NCBI GenBank assembly: GCA_944381495.1 | Contig: CALWLJ010000005.1 | Span: 124,001 to 188,000, forward strand | Direction of reading: 5' to 3' | Source: an uncultured Mediterraneibacter sp. | GTDB taxonomy: Bacteria; Bacillota; Clostridia; Lachnospirales; Lachnospiraceae | Length of the DNA: 64,000 nt | Part shown: positions 24,686-34,119 of the stretch, one piece after another | How positions within the stretch are numbered: position 1 is the stretch's first letter | Layout of the letters: every line of letters begins with the position of its first letter | Position numbers and translations under genes: made by a program | Notes under the pieces: model-generated | Seen by the model: the letters and a program-made list of their open reading frames with translations, nothing else | The model's database searches: none | What the model was told of the DNA's origin: nothing

Positions 24686-25462
24686 ATGGCAGAACAGGGA
24701 AATTTAAAGCTAAAACGGTGGATGCAGACACTGGGCCTTGTATATATGCTGATGTTCCTGCCGGCGGCGGGAACTGCAAAATACCTGGATGATTCAGGAA
24801 AATGTATTATAGCAGAAGAAAGTGCGGCAAAAACAGAAGCTGTAGGAGAAAGGACTGCCGCAGATGGAAAGACTGATCAGGATAGAACGGAGAACGACAT
24901 AGCGCCTGTTGTTGCCCTTACATTTGACGATGGACCAAGCGCGCAGTATACACCGGAACTTCTGGATGGATTGAAGGAAAGAGGAGTACATGCCACTTTT
25001 TTCTTGATCGGTCAGAACATTGAAAAGGATGGAAATGAAGCTCTGGTAAAACGGATGTGGGAAGAAGGCCATCTGATCGGGAATCATACGTATCATCATG
25101 TAAATCTGTCTTCCTTGAATCTTGAAGCGGCTCACAGAGAGCTGTCGAGAACAGATGAGGTGATACGTAAAATTACCGGAGCAGATACGATACTTGTCCG
25201 TCCGCCCTTCGGTGCTTTTCCGGATTCTATGGAACAGGAAATGTCGAAGCTTTATGTAAAGTGGACCGTGGATCCGCTGGACTGGACGATAAAAGATGCA
25301 GACGAGATCGTACGGAAAGTAGTGACAGATGTGGAAGAAAATGATATCATTCTGCTGCATGACTGTTATGAAAGTTCTGTGGAGGCGGCGCTTCGGATTG
25401 TAGACATTCTTACAGAAGAAGGTTACGAATTTGTGACAGCTGACCGTCTTCTCATTGAATAA
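24686..25462 (+). CDS. Secreted polysaccharide deacetylase (CE4)
   Basis: This 258-residue protein has an N-terminal hydrophobic segment (residues about 13-28) acting as signal peptide or anchor, a short linker, and a NodB deacetylase domain. Metal and catalytic residues are visible: Asp81-Asp82 in TFDDGPS, His134 and His138 in HTYHH, RPPFGA, and LLHDC at the end. It is shorter than the deacetylase at 16535 and has no Ig-like domains. The target should be a cell-wall or surface N-acetylated glycan. The gene ends 25 bases before tcdA and may be co-transcribed with it. Confidence 0.9.
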   Translation: MAEQGNLKLKRWMQTLGLVYMLMFLPAAGTAKYLDDSGKCIIAEESAAKTEAVGERTAADGKTDQDRTENDIAPVVALTFDDGPSAQYTPELLDGLKERGVHATFFLIGQNIEKDGNEALVKRMWEEGHLIGNHTYHHVNLSSLNLEAAHRELSRTDEVIRKITGADTILVRPPFGAFPDSMEQEMSKLYVKWTVDPLDWTIKDADEIVRKVVTDVEENDIILLHDCYESSVEAALRIVDILTEEGYEFVTADRLLIE

Positions 25463-25487
25463 AGGGAAAGAACAGGAGGAGATTGGA

Positions 25488-26228
25488 ATGAATGAATTTT
25501 CCAGGACAGAGCTTCTGCTGGGAGAGAAGGGAATGGAAAAGTTGCGCAGAGCCCATGTGCTTGTATTTGGTGTGGGAGGCGTCGGCTCCCACTGTATAGA
25601 AGCCCTGGCCAGAAGCGGTGTGGGCAGACTGACACTGATCGACAATGACAAAGTATCTCTGACAAACATCAATCGTCAGTCCATTGCTTATCACAGTACC
25701 ATCGGAAAATATAAGACGCAGGTCATGAAGGAGCGGATCAGAGATATTTGTCCTGATATCCGGACGGAAACTTTTGAGCAATTTATTCTTCCGGAAAATC
25801 TGCCTGATATATATGAAAAAGCTTCAGAAGATGCAGAAATCGATTATATGATCGATGCTATAGACACAGTGACTGCAAAGATAGCGATCGTTGAGCTTGC
25901 CAGAGAGAAAGGGATTCCATTGATCAGCAGCATGGGGACGGGCAACAAGCTTCATCCTGAGCTGTTTGAAATTACCGATCTGTCGAAGACAAGTGTGTGC
26001 CCGCTGTGCAGAGTTATGCGCAGAGAACTGAAAGCAAGAGGGATCGTAAATCTGAAGGTACTATATTCTCCTGAGAAACCAGTGGATATATCTGGCAGAT
26101 ATACCGGTGAAGAGGGGACGGCGCTTAAGTCCGGAAGGCGGAGTGTTCCGGGGAGCATTGCCTTTGTACCGCCTGCAGCCGGACTTATGATCGCAGGGGA
26201 AGTGATCCGCAGTCTGGCTGGCGTGTGA
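25488..26228 (+). CDS. tcdA: tRNA threonylcarbamoyladenosine dehydratase
   Basis: This E1-like adenylating enzyme has 246 residues. It uses ATP to cyclise the t6A base at tRNA position 37 into its ct6A form. The nucleotide-binding motif GVGGVGSHCIEALARSG is near residues 26-42, followed by DNDKVSLTNINRQ, the ThiF/MoeB-family signature, and a CPLC motif further on. The ATG at 25488 is chosen because CAGGAGGAG lies ahead; an upstream in-frame ATG would overlap the preceding gene's end. It is followed by rarA after 30 bases. Confidence 0.9.
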   Translation: MNEFSRTELLLGEKGMEKLRRAHVLVFGVGGVGSHCIEALARSGVGRLTLIDNDKVSLTNINRQSIAYHSTIGKYKTQVMKERIRDICPDIRTETFEQFILPENLPDIYEKASEDAEIDYMIDAIDTVTAKIAIVELAREKGIPLISSMGTGNKLHPELFEITDLSKTSVCPLCRVMRRELKARGIVNLKVLYSPEKPVDISGRYTGEEGTALKSGRRSVPGSIAFVPPAAGLMIAGEVIRSLAGV

Positions 26229-26258
26229 CATATTATCAAGTGATACGGAGGAAGAAAA

Positions 26259-27575
26259 ATGGATCTTTTTGACTATATGAGAGAGACGAAGAAGGAGAAA
26301 GAGTCACCCCTGGCTTCCAGAATGCGGCCTTATACACTGGATGAAGTGGTGGGACAGCAGCATATTATCGGGAAGGACAAGCTTCTGTACCGGGCGATAC
26401 AGGCGGATAAGCTCAGTTCTGTCATTTTCTATGGTCCGCCCGGGACCGGTAAGACTACCCTGGCAAAGGTGATCGCCAATACCACCAGTGCCGAGTTTAA
26501 GCAGATCAATGCCACTGTGGCAGGGAAAAAGGATATGGAAGAGGTGGTAAAAGAAGCAAAGGATCTGCTGGGAATGTACGGAAGAAAGACAATTCTGTTT
26601 ATTGATGAAATCCACCGGTTCAATAAAGGGCAGCAGGATTATCTTCTCCCTTTTGTAGAGGATGGAACAGTGATCCTGATCGGGGCGACTACGGAGAATC
26701 CCTATTTTGAAGTGAATGGAGCATTACTTTCCAGGTCCAGTATATTTGAACTGAAGCCTTTGGACAGAGAAGATATCAAGACGCTGATCCTGAGGGCGGT
26801 GACTGATGAAGAGAAGGGAATGGGGAGTTTCCACGCGCAGATCGACGAAGATGCGCTGGAGTTCCTGGCAGATATGGCAGGAGGAGATGCACGGAGCGCT
26901 CTGAATGCAGTGGAGCTGGGAATCCTGACCACGGAGCGTTCCGGGGACGGGATTATTCATATTACGCTGGATGTGGCTTCGGAGTGTATTCAGAAACGTG
27001 TAGTCAACTATGACAAAAGAGGAGATAACCATTATGATATTATTTCCGCTTTTATCAAGAGTATGAGAGGTTCTGATCCGGATGCGGCAGTATATTATCT
27101 GGCAAAAATGCTTTATGCAGGAGAAGATATCAAGTTTATCGCCCGCCGGATCATGATCTGCGCGGCCGAGGACGTGGGCAATGCAGATCCCATGGCCCTG
27201 ACTGTAGCCGTATCCGCCGCCCAGGCAGTGGAACGGATCGGTATGCCGGAATCCCAGATCATTCTGTCCCAGGCAGTTACATATGTGGCCTGCGCGCCCA
27301 AGAGCAATTCCGCTTCTCAGGCGATTTTCGCCGCAAATGAAGCTGTTAGGAAATATGAGACAACAGTTCCTGCTCATTTGCGAGATGCGCATTATAAAGG
27401 GGCGCAGAAGCTGGGGCATGGTACAGGGTATAAGTATGCTCATGATTACCCCGGACATTATGTAAAGCAGCAGTATCTTCCGGATGAGATAAAAGGCGCC
27501 AGATTCTATGAACCCGGCGTCCTTGGATATGAAAACAATATCAGAGAATATTTAGAGAAGCTCAGAGAGCAGTGA
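26259..27575 (+). CDS. rarA: Replication-associated recombination protein A (AAA+ ATPase)
   Basis: This 438-residue AAA+ protein of the RarA/MgsA/WRNIP1 family acts at stalled replication forks. Walker A is GPPGTGKTTLAK starting at residue 59, Walker B is LFIDEIHRF, and the C-terminal MgsA tetramerisation region ends in HDYPGHYVKQQYLPDE, a family hallmark. A GGAGGAAG site precedes the ATG. Its 3' end overlaps the convergent DUF4364 gene by 24 bases. Confidence 0.95.
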   Translation: MDLFDYMRETKKEKESPLASRMRPYTLDEVVGQQHIIGKDKLLYRAIQADKLSSVIFYGPPGTGKTTLAKVIANTTSAEFKQINATVAGKKDMEEVVKEAKDLLGMYGRKTILFIDEIHRFNKGQQDYLLPFVEDGTVILIGATTENPYFEVNGALLSRSSIFELKPLDREDIKTLILRAVTDEEKGMGSFHAQIDEDALEFLADMAGGDARSALNAVELGILTTERSGDGIIHITLDVASECIQKRVVNYDKRGDNHYDIISAFIKSMRGSDPDAAVYYLAKMLYAGEDIKFIARRIMICAAEDVGNADPMALTVAVSAAQAVERIGMPESQIILSQAVTYVACAPKSNSASQAIFAANEAVRKYETTVPAHLRDAHYKGAQKLGHGTGYKYAHDYPGHYVKQQYLPDEIKGARFYEPGVLGYENNIREYLEKLREQ

Positions 27576-28064
27576 GGCATAAATCTCCTGACTTCTGAGA
27601 TCCCAGCTGTTTGCTATGGTTTCGGCCTCCTTCTCGGTGGGAACAGTCAGTTTCAGGTCGATCAGGTTGAAGCCGTTTTCCACGATCTGGCAGTGTACCT
27701 CGAATTCCCGGTTGGTTGTCAGATAATAATCCGCTTTTACCGCCACTTCTTCTTTCAGGTCGTATCTCTTTTCTTTGAGAAAATCATCAATATCCTGCCG
27801 GATAGCGGGGGATATTTTATTGCTGAAAAAGTGGATCGTCTCAGCTCCGCTTTCCGTCAGATGAAACAGGGTCCTGTTGTGGGTAGTCTCTACCCGCAGC
27901 AGCCCGGATTCTGTCAGTTCGGACAGAGTTTCCTGAAGTTTGAAATAGCTTGTGTACCCTTTGTCAAGAATAAATTCGGATATCTGCGATGTGGTAAGGG
28001 GAAAGTCCACCTTGTCCAGCATGTACAGGATGATCAGTTTATATAATGTATATGTTTCGGCCAT
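27552..28064 (-). CDS. DUF4364 family protein
   Basis: This 170-residue protein belongs to the DUF4364 family found mainly in Clostridia. The N-terminal part (LYMLDKVDFPLTTSQISEF) looks like a winged helix, so a regulatory role is possible but unproven. The start at 28064 follows AAAGGAG; the longer frame begins inside the upstream radical SAM gene. Its start overlaps the end of that gene by 26 bases, so the two are coupled, and its end overlaps the convergent rarA. Confidence 0.82.
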   Translation of the reverse strand: MAETYTLYKLIILYMLDKVDFPLTTSQISEFILDKGYTSYFKLQETLSELTESGLLRVETTHNRTLFHLTESGAETIHFFSNKISPAIRQDIDDFLKEKRYDLKEEVAVKADYYLTTNREFEVHCQIVENGFNLIDLKLTVPTEKEAETIANSWDLRSQEIYASLLSELL

Positions 28065-29028
28065 AATACTCCTTTCCCTGCCAGATATCATGCTCTTTCA
28101 GATACTGGTTCAGACGGTTTAAGACAGTACGTTTTGCTCCTGTCCAGAGCGGTGCGATAAGCAGCTCTTTCGGTCCGTCTCCGGTCAGCCGGTGTATGAC
28201 GATGTCGGGTGAGAGACGAGAGAGGCATTTTCCAATGAGTTCTATATATTCTCCCATATCCGGTGTATGAAAAGGTTTCTGCTCATAATCAATGGCAAGA
28301 TCTGTACCCCTCAGAACATGAAGAAGCTGCAGTTTGATCCCCTGGATTCCACTCCGGTTCAGATAATCGATGGTGTGGAGCATCATTTCCTCCGTTTCTC
28401 CCGGCAGAAAGAGAATGATGTGTACGATAACCTGTATCCCGGCGGCACGGAGCTTTTCTACTGCCTGATCAAAAACATCCAGATCATATCCTCTGCGGAT
28501 ATAGCGGGCAGTGGAAGGGTGGATAGTCTGCAGCCCAAGTTCTACCCAGACAGGCCGGATCCGGTTGAGACGTATCAGCAGATCCATCACATCAGGACCA
28601 AGGCAGTCTGGCCTGGTGGCTATGGAGAGAACCTTTACCTCCGGATCGCTTATAGCTTCGGTGAAAATCTTTTCGAGATAATCTACCGGAGCGTAAGTGT
28701 TAGTAAAAGCCTGGAAATATGCAATATAGGAATGCACTGGCCTCTTTTGCCTGAGATCCGCCTTGCCGGCTTCAAGCTGTTCCTTTACAGACATTGAAGC
28801 ATTGCCTGCAAAGTCGCCGGAACCCATGGCGCTGCAGAAAATGCAGCCGCCGGTTCCGACATGACCGTCTCTGTTTGGACAGGTCATGCCTCCGTTTAAT
28901 GTAATTTTATATACCTTTTCTCCGAAAGTCTTCCTCAAATAATAATCGAGAGAATAGTACCTTTTTTCTCCCCAGCGTATCTTTTGTGCTGCAGGAACTT
29001 TGTCGTCAGGGGACATGATCCGCTCCAT
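28039..29028 (-). CDS. TIGR01212 family radical SAM protein (YtqA-like)
   Basis: This 329-residue radical SAM protein matches the YtqA/TIGR01212 family, related to the Elp3-like enzymes. The cluster-binding cysteines are in CPNRDGHVGTGGCIFC, an unusual long spacing typical of this family. Later motifs include YFQAFTNTYAP and GLQTIHPSTA. The reaction is unknown. Its ATG overlaps the malic enzyme stop by one base (TGATG), and it overlaps the DUF4364 start downstream, giving a tight three-gene operon. Confidence 0.87.
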   Translation of the reverse strand: MERIMSPDDKVPAAQKIRWGEKRYYSLDYYLRKTFGEKVYKITLNGGMTCPNRDGHVGTGGCIFCSAMGSGDFAGNASMSVKEQLEAGKADLRQKRPVHSYIAYFQAFTNTYAPVDYLEKIFTEAISDPEVKVLSIATRPDCLGPDVMDLLIRLNRIRPVWVELGLQTIHPSTARYIRRGYDLDVFDQAVEKLRAAGIQVIVHIILFLPGETEEMMLHTIDYLNRSGIQGIKLQLLHVLRGTDLAIDYEQKPFHTPDMGEYIELIGKCLSRLSPDIVIHRLTGDGPKELLIAPLWTGAKRTVLNRLNQYLKEHDIWQGKEYYGRNIYII

Positions 29029-30176
29029 CAGATCCGTTCCCGGATAGCACGGCTGACGGTCTCTGCTACACGTGGGTCAAAAGCTTCCGGAAGAATATTG
29101 TCCTCGCTAAGCTCGTCATCAGGAACGAGACCGGCAATCGCTTCTGCGGCAGCCAGTTTCATTTCCTCCGTGATCTGCGTGGCGCGGCCTTCCAGTGCTC
29201 CCTTGAAGATACCCGGGAAAGCAACTACGTTATTGACCTGATTCGGGAAGTCGGAACGTCCTGTACCTACCACTCTTGCTCCGGCTGCTTTTGCCAGATC
29301 CGGCATGATCTCCGGAACCGGATTAGCCATGGCGAAGAGAATGGAATCCTTATTCATAGAAGAAACCATTTCCTGAGTGACGATATTGGGAGCAGAAACA
29401 CCGATAAAGATATCAGCGCCTTTTAAGGCGTCAGCAAGAGTGCCGGTCCGGCGTTCCAGATTGGTTACTTCCGCCATTTCTTTCTGCATCCAGTTCAGAT
29501 GTTCAGCGCCCGGACAAATGATCCCGTTGATATCGCACATGGTAATGTGGGGGAAACCGTAGGTGAGAAGGAGCTTTGTGATAGCAACTCCCGCTGAGCC
29601 GGCGCCGTTTACAACAATGCGGCAATCTTCCTTTTTCTTGCCGGTTACCTTCAGCGCATTGATAATTCCGGCAAGGACTACGATCGCAGTTCCGTGCTGA
29701 TCATCGTGGAAGACAGGAATGTCCAGCAGTTCCTTTAACCTGGCTTCAATTTCGAAGCATCGAGGTGCGGAAATATCCTCCAGATTGATTCCTCCGAATG
29801 CAGGTGCAATATTCACCACTGTACGAATGATTTCCTCTGTATCCTGGGTATCCAGGCAGATGGGAACAGCGTTTACTCCGCCAAATTCCTTGAAAAGTAC
29901 GGCCTTGCCTTCCATAACAGGCATTGCTGCAAGCGCTCCGATATTGCCAAGACCAAGAACGGCGCTCCCGTCTGAGACAACAGCTACAGTATTCGCTTTA
30001 ATTGTATACTTGTATGCTGCGTCCGGATCCTCTGCGATCACTTTACATGGCTCAGCCACACCCGGTGTATAGGCAATGGCAAGATCTTCACGGGAGTTTA
30101 CATGAGCTTTGGCTGTTGTCTCAAGTTTCCCGTTCCATTTCTCGTGCATCTGTAATGCTTTTTCACTGTTTGTCAT
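29028..30176 (-). CDS. NAD(P)-dependent malic enzyme
   Basis: This 382-residue short bacterial malic enzyme converts malate to pyruvate and CO2. The N-terminal SREDLAIAYTPGVAEPC and the catalytic KANTVAVVSDGSAVLGLGN stretch (core VSDGSAVLG) are family marks, and the cofactor site is NGAGSAGVAITKLL. The C-terminal phosphotransacetylase domain of longer forms is absent. GAGAGGTAA precedes the ATG. It is the first gene of an operon with a radical SAM protein and DUF4364. Cofactor preference cannot be read with confidence. Confidence 0.93.
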   Translation of the reverse strand: MTNSEKALQMHEKWNGKLETTAKAHVNSREDLAIAYTPGVAEPCKVIAEDPDAAYKYTIKANTVAVVSDGSAVLGLGNIGALAAMPVMEGKAVLFKEFGGVNAVPICLDTQDTEEIIRTVVNIAPAFGGINLEDISAPRCFEIEARLKELLDIPVFHDDQHGTAIVVLAGIINALKVTGKKKEDCRIVVNGAGSAGVAITKLLLTYGFPHITMCDINGIICPGAEHLNWMQKEMAEVTNLERRTGTLADALKGADIFIGVSAPNIVTQEMVSSMNKDSILFAMANPVPEIMPDLAKAAGARVVGTGRSDFPNQVNNVVAFPGIFKGALEGRATQITEEMKLAAAEAIAGLVPDDELSEDNILPEAFDPRVAETVSRAIRERI

Positions 30177-30554
30177 ATATTTACCTCTCTGAAACCACTT
30201 TATGCTTCCGGTACAGTCTGTGCTGTAACCCTGTTGTTTATCATATCACTCAATTGAAAGGTTGACAAGTCTGCACATGACCGGTATAATGAGAACATAT
30301 TTTGGTGCGTAATTCAATTTTACGTCATTTCAGACGAAAATTCCCAGAGCATTTAAAATTAGAAATATTCTAAAGAAGATCAGCTGCTTGTTATGTACTG
30401 CTGGCAGAGGATACTGTATTTCCCGACATTCATTGTTGCCTGAGGTAAAAAGACTGTTCACGGGGGAAAGGTACAGAGGACCGCTCAGCCGTCTGAAGTA
30501 TGAAAGTTGATCAGAATGTCAGAATGTATTTCGTTTCAGGAAAGGACAGATGTT
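30177..30554. other. Malic enzyme/rho intergenic region with long rho leader
   Basis: This 378-base region separates the divergent malic enzyme and rho genes. It has a consensus plus-strand promoter at 30262-30290 and therefore a leader of about 260 bases before rho. No conserved riboswitch was recognised in the leader. No clear minus-strand promoter was seen. Confidence 0.6.
30262..30290 (+). promoter_or_regulatory. Consensus promoter of rho
   Basis: TTGACA (30262-30267) and TATAAT (30285-30290) both match the sigma-A consensus exactly with 17 bases between them. Confidence 0.85.
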
Positions 30555-31904
30555 ATGACAAGAGAAAAGTATGAATCACTGCCTCTGGCAACATTGAAAG
30601 ATCTCGCCAAGGCAAGAAAAATGAAAGGCATTTCAGCTATGAAGAAAGGCCAGCTTATTGACGCAATGCTTGCTCTGGATGAACAGGAGAAGCAGCAGGA
30701 AGCCAATGAGGAGGCGAAGGAAGAAGTAAGGGAGGAAATGAAGGACAAGAAAGAAGAGTCTGACATTGAGCAGCTTGACAGCGGTCATACCGCCAACGGT
30801 ATATTGGAAGTCATGCAGGACGGATTTGGATTTATCCGCTGTGAGAACTATCTTCCCGGTGAGAACGATGTATATGTTTCACCGTCTCAGATCCGCCGTT
30901 TCGGACTTAAGACAGGAGATATCCTGACCGGAAATACAAGGATCAAGACACAGGGGGAGAAGTTCAGCGCCCTTCTCTATGTATCCACGATCAACGGACT
31001 CCGTCCCGCTGACGCCATGAAGAGAAAGAACTTCGAGGACCTGACTCCTATCTTCCCGAACCAGAGGATCCGGCTGGAGACACCGGGATGTACTACGGCA
31101 ATGCGTGTTGTGGATCTTGTGTCTCCTATCGGAAAGGGACAGAGAGGAATGATCGTTTCACCTCCGAAAGCAGGAAAGACAACTCTTCTGAAAGAAGTGG
31201 CTCTTTCTGTGCAGAAGACAGAGCCAAATATGCATCTGCTGATCCTGCTGATCGATGAGCGTCCGGAGGAGGTTACGGATATCAGAGAAGCTATTGCAGG
31301 ACCGAATGTAGAAGTGATCTATTCTACCTTTGACGAGCTGCCGGAGCATCACAAGAGAGTGTCCGAGATGGTGATCGCCAGAGCAAAGCGTCTGGTGGAG
31401 CACGGTAAGGACGTAATGATCCTCCTGGACAGTATCACGAGACTTGCCCGGGCATACAACCTTACAGTTCCGCCGTCAGGAAGAACGCTGTCCGGTGGTC
31501 TTGACCCGGCTGCGCTGTACAGCCCGAAGCGTTTCTTCGGAGCCGCGAGAAATATGAGAGAGGGCGGAAGCCTTACTATCCTGGCTACAGCACTGGTTGA
31601 AACCGGAAGCAAGATGGACGACGTCATCTACGAGGAGTTCAAGGGAACAGGAAATATGGAGCTGGTCCTTGACCGGAAGCTGCAGGAGAAGAGAGTATTT
31701 CCGGCAATTGATATTCCGAAGTCCAGTACAAGAAGAGAAGATCTCCTTTTAAATAAGGAAGAGCAGGAGGCTGTATATATCATGCGGCGTGCCATGAATG
31801 GCATGAAGGCAGAGGAAGCGGTAGAGAATCTGCTGAACATGTTTTCAAGGACAAAGACGAATGTTGAACTGGTGCGTCAGGTGATCCGTCAGAAGTTTAT
31901 ATAA
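30555..31904 (+). CDS. rho: Transcription termination factor Rho
   Basis: This 449-residue hexameric RNA helicase ends transcription. The N-terminal Rho_N domain (LPLATLKDLAKARKMKG) is followed by a short, charged insert rich in Glu and Lys, the cold-shock RNA-binding domain (FGFIRCENYLPGENDVYVS), and the ATPase core with Walker A PPKAGKTTLLKE near residue 203. The start at 30555 follows GGAAAGGA. The consensus promoter with a long leader suggests autoregulation by premature termination, as known for rho in other bacteria. Confidence 0.96.
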   Translation: MTREKYESLPLATLKDLAKARKMKGISAMKKGQLIDAMLALDEQEKQQEANEEAKEEVREEMKDKKEESDIEQLDSGHTANGILEVMQDGFGFIRCENYLPGENDVYVSPSQIRRFGLKTGDILTGNTRIKTQGEKFSALLYVSTINGLRPADAMKRKNFEDLTPIFPNQRIRLETPGCTTAMRVVDLVSPIGKGQRGMIVSPPKAGKTTLLKEVALSVQKTEPNMHLLILLIDERPEEVTDIREAIAGPNVEVIYSTFDELPEHHKRVSEMVIARAKRLVEHGKDVMILLDSITRLARAYNLTVPPSGRTLSGGLDPAALYSPKRFFGAARNMREGGSLTILATALVETGSKMDDVIYEEFKGTGNMELVLDRKLQEKRVFPAIDIPKSSTRREDLLLNKEEQEAVYIMRRAMNGMKAEEAVENLLNMFSRTKTNVELVRQVIRQKFI

Positions 31905-31911
31905 AAAACTG

Positions 31912-31940
31912 TTGCAAAAGAACATGTCTTATGCTACAAT
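31912..31940 (+). promoter_or_regulatory. Promoter of rpmE
   Basis: TTGCAA (31912-31917) and TACAAT (31935-31940) with 17-base spacing, directly after the rho stop codon. Confidence 0.65.
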
Positions 31941-31993
31941 GAATAAGCTGTTTAAAGATTATAATGAATTATTAAAATAGAGAGGTGAAAATC

Positions 31994-32194
31994 ATGCGCG
32001 AAGGTATCCATCCCGAATATCATCAGGCAACTGTGACCTGCAACTGTGGAAACACATTTGTGACAGGCTCAACAAACAAGAGCATCCACGTGGAAATTTG
32101 TTCCAAGTGCCATCCGTTCTATACAGGACAGCAGAAGGCAACTCAGGCACGCGGCCGTGTTGATAAGTTCAACAAGAAATATGGTATTAAATAA
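31994..32194 (+). CDS. rpmE: 50S ribosomal protein L31
   Basis: This 66-residue ribosomal protein keeps the zinc-binding cysteines (CNCGN and CSKCHP), so it is the C+ zinc form used when zinc is sufficient. The start at 31994 follows AGAGGTG; a GTG nine bases earlier lies inside that site. It is followed by a terminator hairpin before the DUF1385 gene. Confidence 0.96.
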   Translation: MREGIHPEYHQATVTCNCGNTFVTGSTNKSIHVEICSKCHPFYTGQQKATQARGRVDKFNKKYGIK

Positions 32195-32207
32195 GAATGA
32201 AAAGCAG

Positions 32208-32239
32208 CAGGCTGAGGTGGAAGCATCTCAGCCTGTTTC
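32208..32239 (+). terminator. Terminator-like hairpin after rpmE
   Basis: CAGGCTGAG (32208-32216) pairs with CTCAGCCTG (32227-32235), followed by TTTCATTA. It is probably partial, because the next gene has no separate promoter. Confidence 0.65.
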
Positions 32240-32257
32240 ATTACCGGAGGAAATAAT

Positions 32258-33172
32258 ATGAAATCATCCAATATCGGCGGCCAGGCAGTCCTCGAGGGGA
32301 TCATGATGCGAAATGGCGGGAAATATTCCGTGGCTGTCCGGAAGGCAGACGGAGATATCGCCGTAGATGTGCAGGATTACAAAAGCGTCATTCCGTGGCA
32401 GACCCCTCTTAAGATTCCTTTTATCCGGGGGATTTTTAATTTTGTGGATTCGCTGGTGCTGGGTATGAAGACACTTACATATTCGGCATCTTTTTTTGAG
32501 GAAGAGGAGGAAGAGATCCTGACAGCGGAAGAAGCTGCAAAGCGGGAAAAGACGGATAAGCTGATCATGAATCTGACAGTGGCTGTCGCCGTTGTCCTGG
32601 CGGCGGCCATTTTTATGGTCCTGCCGTATTTCCTGAGCAGTATTGTGGAAAAGCATACGTCATCCCACCTGATCATGACTGTGTTTGAAGGTGTTATCCG
32701 CGTTGTGATCTTCCTGCTGTATATCTTACTCATATCCAGGACTAAGGATATCAGGCGGACATTTATGTATCATGGAGCGGAACATAAGTGCATCAACTGT
32801 ATCGAGCATGGACTGGAGCTGAACGTAGAAAATGTCAGGAAGAGTTCGAAACAGCATAAGCGCTGCGGAACAAGCTTTCTGTTCTTCGTTATGATCGTCA
32901 GCATTATTTTCTGCTTTTTTATTACTGCAGAGTCTCAGATTGTCAGAGTTCTGCTGCGCATTGCCCTGCTGCCTTTTATTGCGGGGGTATCCTATGAGAT
33001 TATCCGGCTGGCAGGAAACAGTGACAATCCTGTCATTAACGCATTGAGCCGTCCGGGCATGTGGGTGCAGAATATGACTACAAAGGAACCGGACGACAGT
33101 ATGATCGAGGTCGGGATCCGTGCCGTGGAAGCGGTTTTTGACTGGCGGACCTGGCAGAAGGAGAACCTGTGA
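32258..33172 (+). CDS. DUF1385 domain-containing membrane protein
   Basis: This 304-residue protein belongs to the DUF1385 (YqhQ-like) family, with the typical N-terminal NIGGQAVLEGIMMRNGG motif, several membrane segments and YHGAEHKCINCIEHG in the middle. Its function is unknown. Position between rpmE and prmC-prfA is conserved across Clostridia. It overlaps the prmC start by four bases. Confidence 0.92.
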   Translation: MKSSNIGGQAVLEGIMMRNGGKYSVAVRKADGDIAVDVQDYKSVIPWQTPLKIPFIRGIFNFVDSLVLGMKTLTYSASFFEEEEEEILTAEEAAKREKTDKLIMNLTVAVAVVLAAAIFMVLPYFLSSIVEKHTSSHLIMTVFEGVIRVVIFLLYILLISRTKDIRRTFMYHGAEHKCINCIEHGLELNVENVRKSSKQHKRCGTSFLFFVMIVSIIFCFFITAESQIVRVLLRIALLPFIAGVSYEIIRLAGNSDNPVINALSRPGMWVQNMTTKEPDDSMIEVGIRAVEAVFDWRTWQKENL

Positions 33173-34083
33173 CGCTGCGGGAAGCATATCTGCTGGGGCA
33201 GAGTATGCTGAAAAAAGAGAAAATCCCGGATGCTCAGACAGATGCCTGGTATCTGCTGGAGCATGTGACAGGGGTGAGCCGCACGGCTTACTTTGCTGAC
33301 CAGGAGAGGAAGATTTCAAAAGATCAGGAGAGACGATATATAGAGCTGGTCGAAAAGAGAGCAGCTCATATCCCGCTCCAGCATCTGACCGGATATCAGG
33401 AATTTATGGGACTGGATTTTTCCGTTGACGGGCGGGTACTGATCCCGCGTCAGGACACAGAGGTGCTGGTGGAACATGCCCTGAAACTGCTGGAGATGCT
33501 GGTGAAAGGAAAGAGCTCTTTGACGGGAGACGGCAGCCGTTCGATCCGGATCCTGGATATGTGTACCGGGTCAGGCTGTATCCTGATCAGTACATTATAT
33601 TATGGAAGAAAGATTTTTGACGGTACAGGCGATGAGAAGAAAGTAAGTCTGGAAGGCACCGGGGCGGATCTTTCGGAAGGCGCTCTGGAGCTGGCAGCGG
33701 AAAATGCTGCCCGGCATGGCGTGGAGGCGTGCTGGGTCAGGGGAGATCTTTTTGAAAATATCGAGGACAGATATCATATGATCCTGTCAAATCCTCCATA
33801 TATACGTACAGCTGAGATTGAAGAGCTGCAGGAGGAAGTCCGTCTGCATGATCCGCGGATGGCGCTGGATGGAAGAGAGGACGGACTGTATTTCTACCGC
33901 AGGATCGTCAGTGAGGCGCGGGAACATCTGGAACCGGGCGGTGTTCTGGCTTTTGAGATTGGATACGATCAGGCAGAGGCTGTCTCTTCCCTGATGGAAC
34001 AGGCCGGGTATACACAGGTTTCAGTCAAAAAGGACCTGGCAGGGCTTGACCGGGTTGTTTCTGGTGTGTACAATAATTTATAG
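33169..34083 (+). CDS. prmC: Peptide chain release factor N5-glutamine methyltransferase
   Basis: This 304-residue methyltransferase modifies the glutamine in the GGQ motif of release factors. The catalytic NPPY is at residues 208-211, and the SAM site is DMCTGSGC. The start is a GTG sharing four bases (GTGA) with the DUF1385 stop. It is directly followed by prfA, the gene for its substrate. Confidence 0.95.
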   Translation: MTLREAYLLGQSMLKKEKIPDAQTDAWYLLEHVTGVSRTAYFADQERKISKDQERRYIELVEKRAAHIPLQHLTGYQEFMGLDFSVDGRVLIPRQDTEVLVEHALKLLEMLVKGKSSLTGDGSRSIRILDMCTGSGCILISTLYYGRKIFDGTGDEKKVSLEGTGADLSEGALELAAENAARHGVEACWVRGDLFENIEDRYHMILSNPPYIRTAEIEELQEEVRLHDPRMALDGREDGLYFYRRIVSEAREHLEPGGVLAFEIGYDQAEAVSSLMEQAGYTQVSVKKDLAGLDRVVSGVYNNL

Positions 34084-34119
34084 TTCAAGAGTAATAATTG
34101 AGAAAAGGATAGATGAAAC

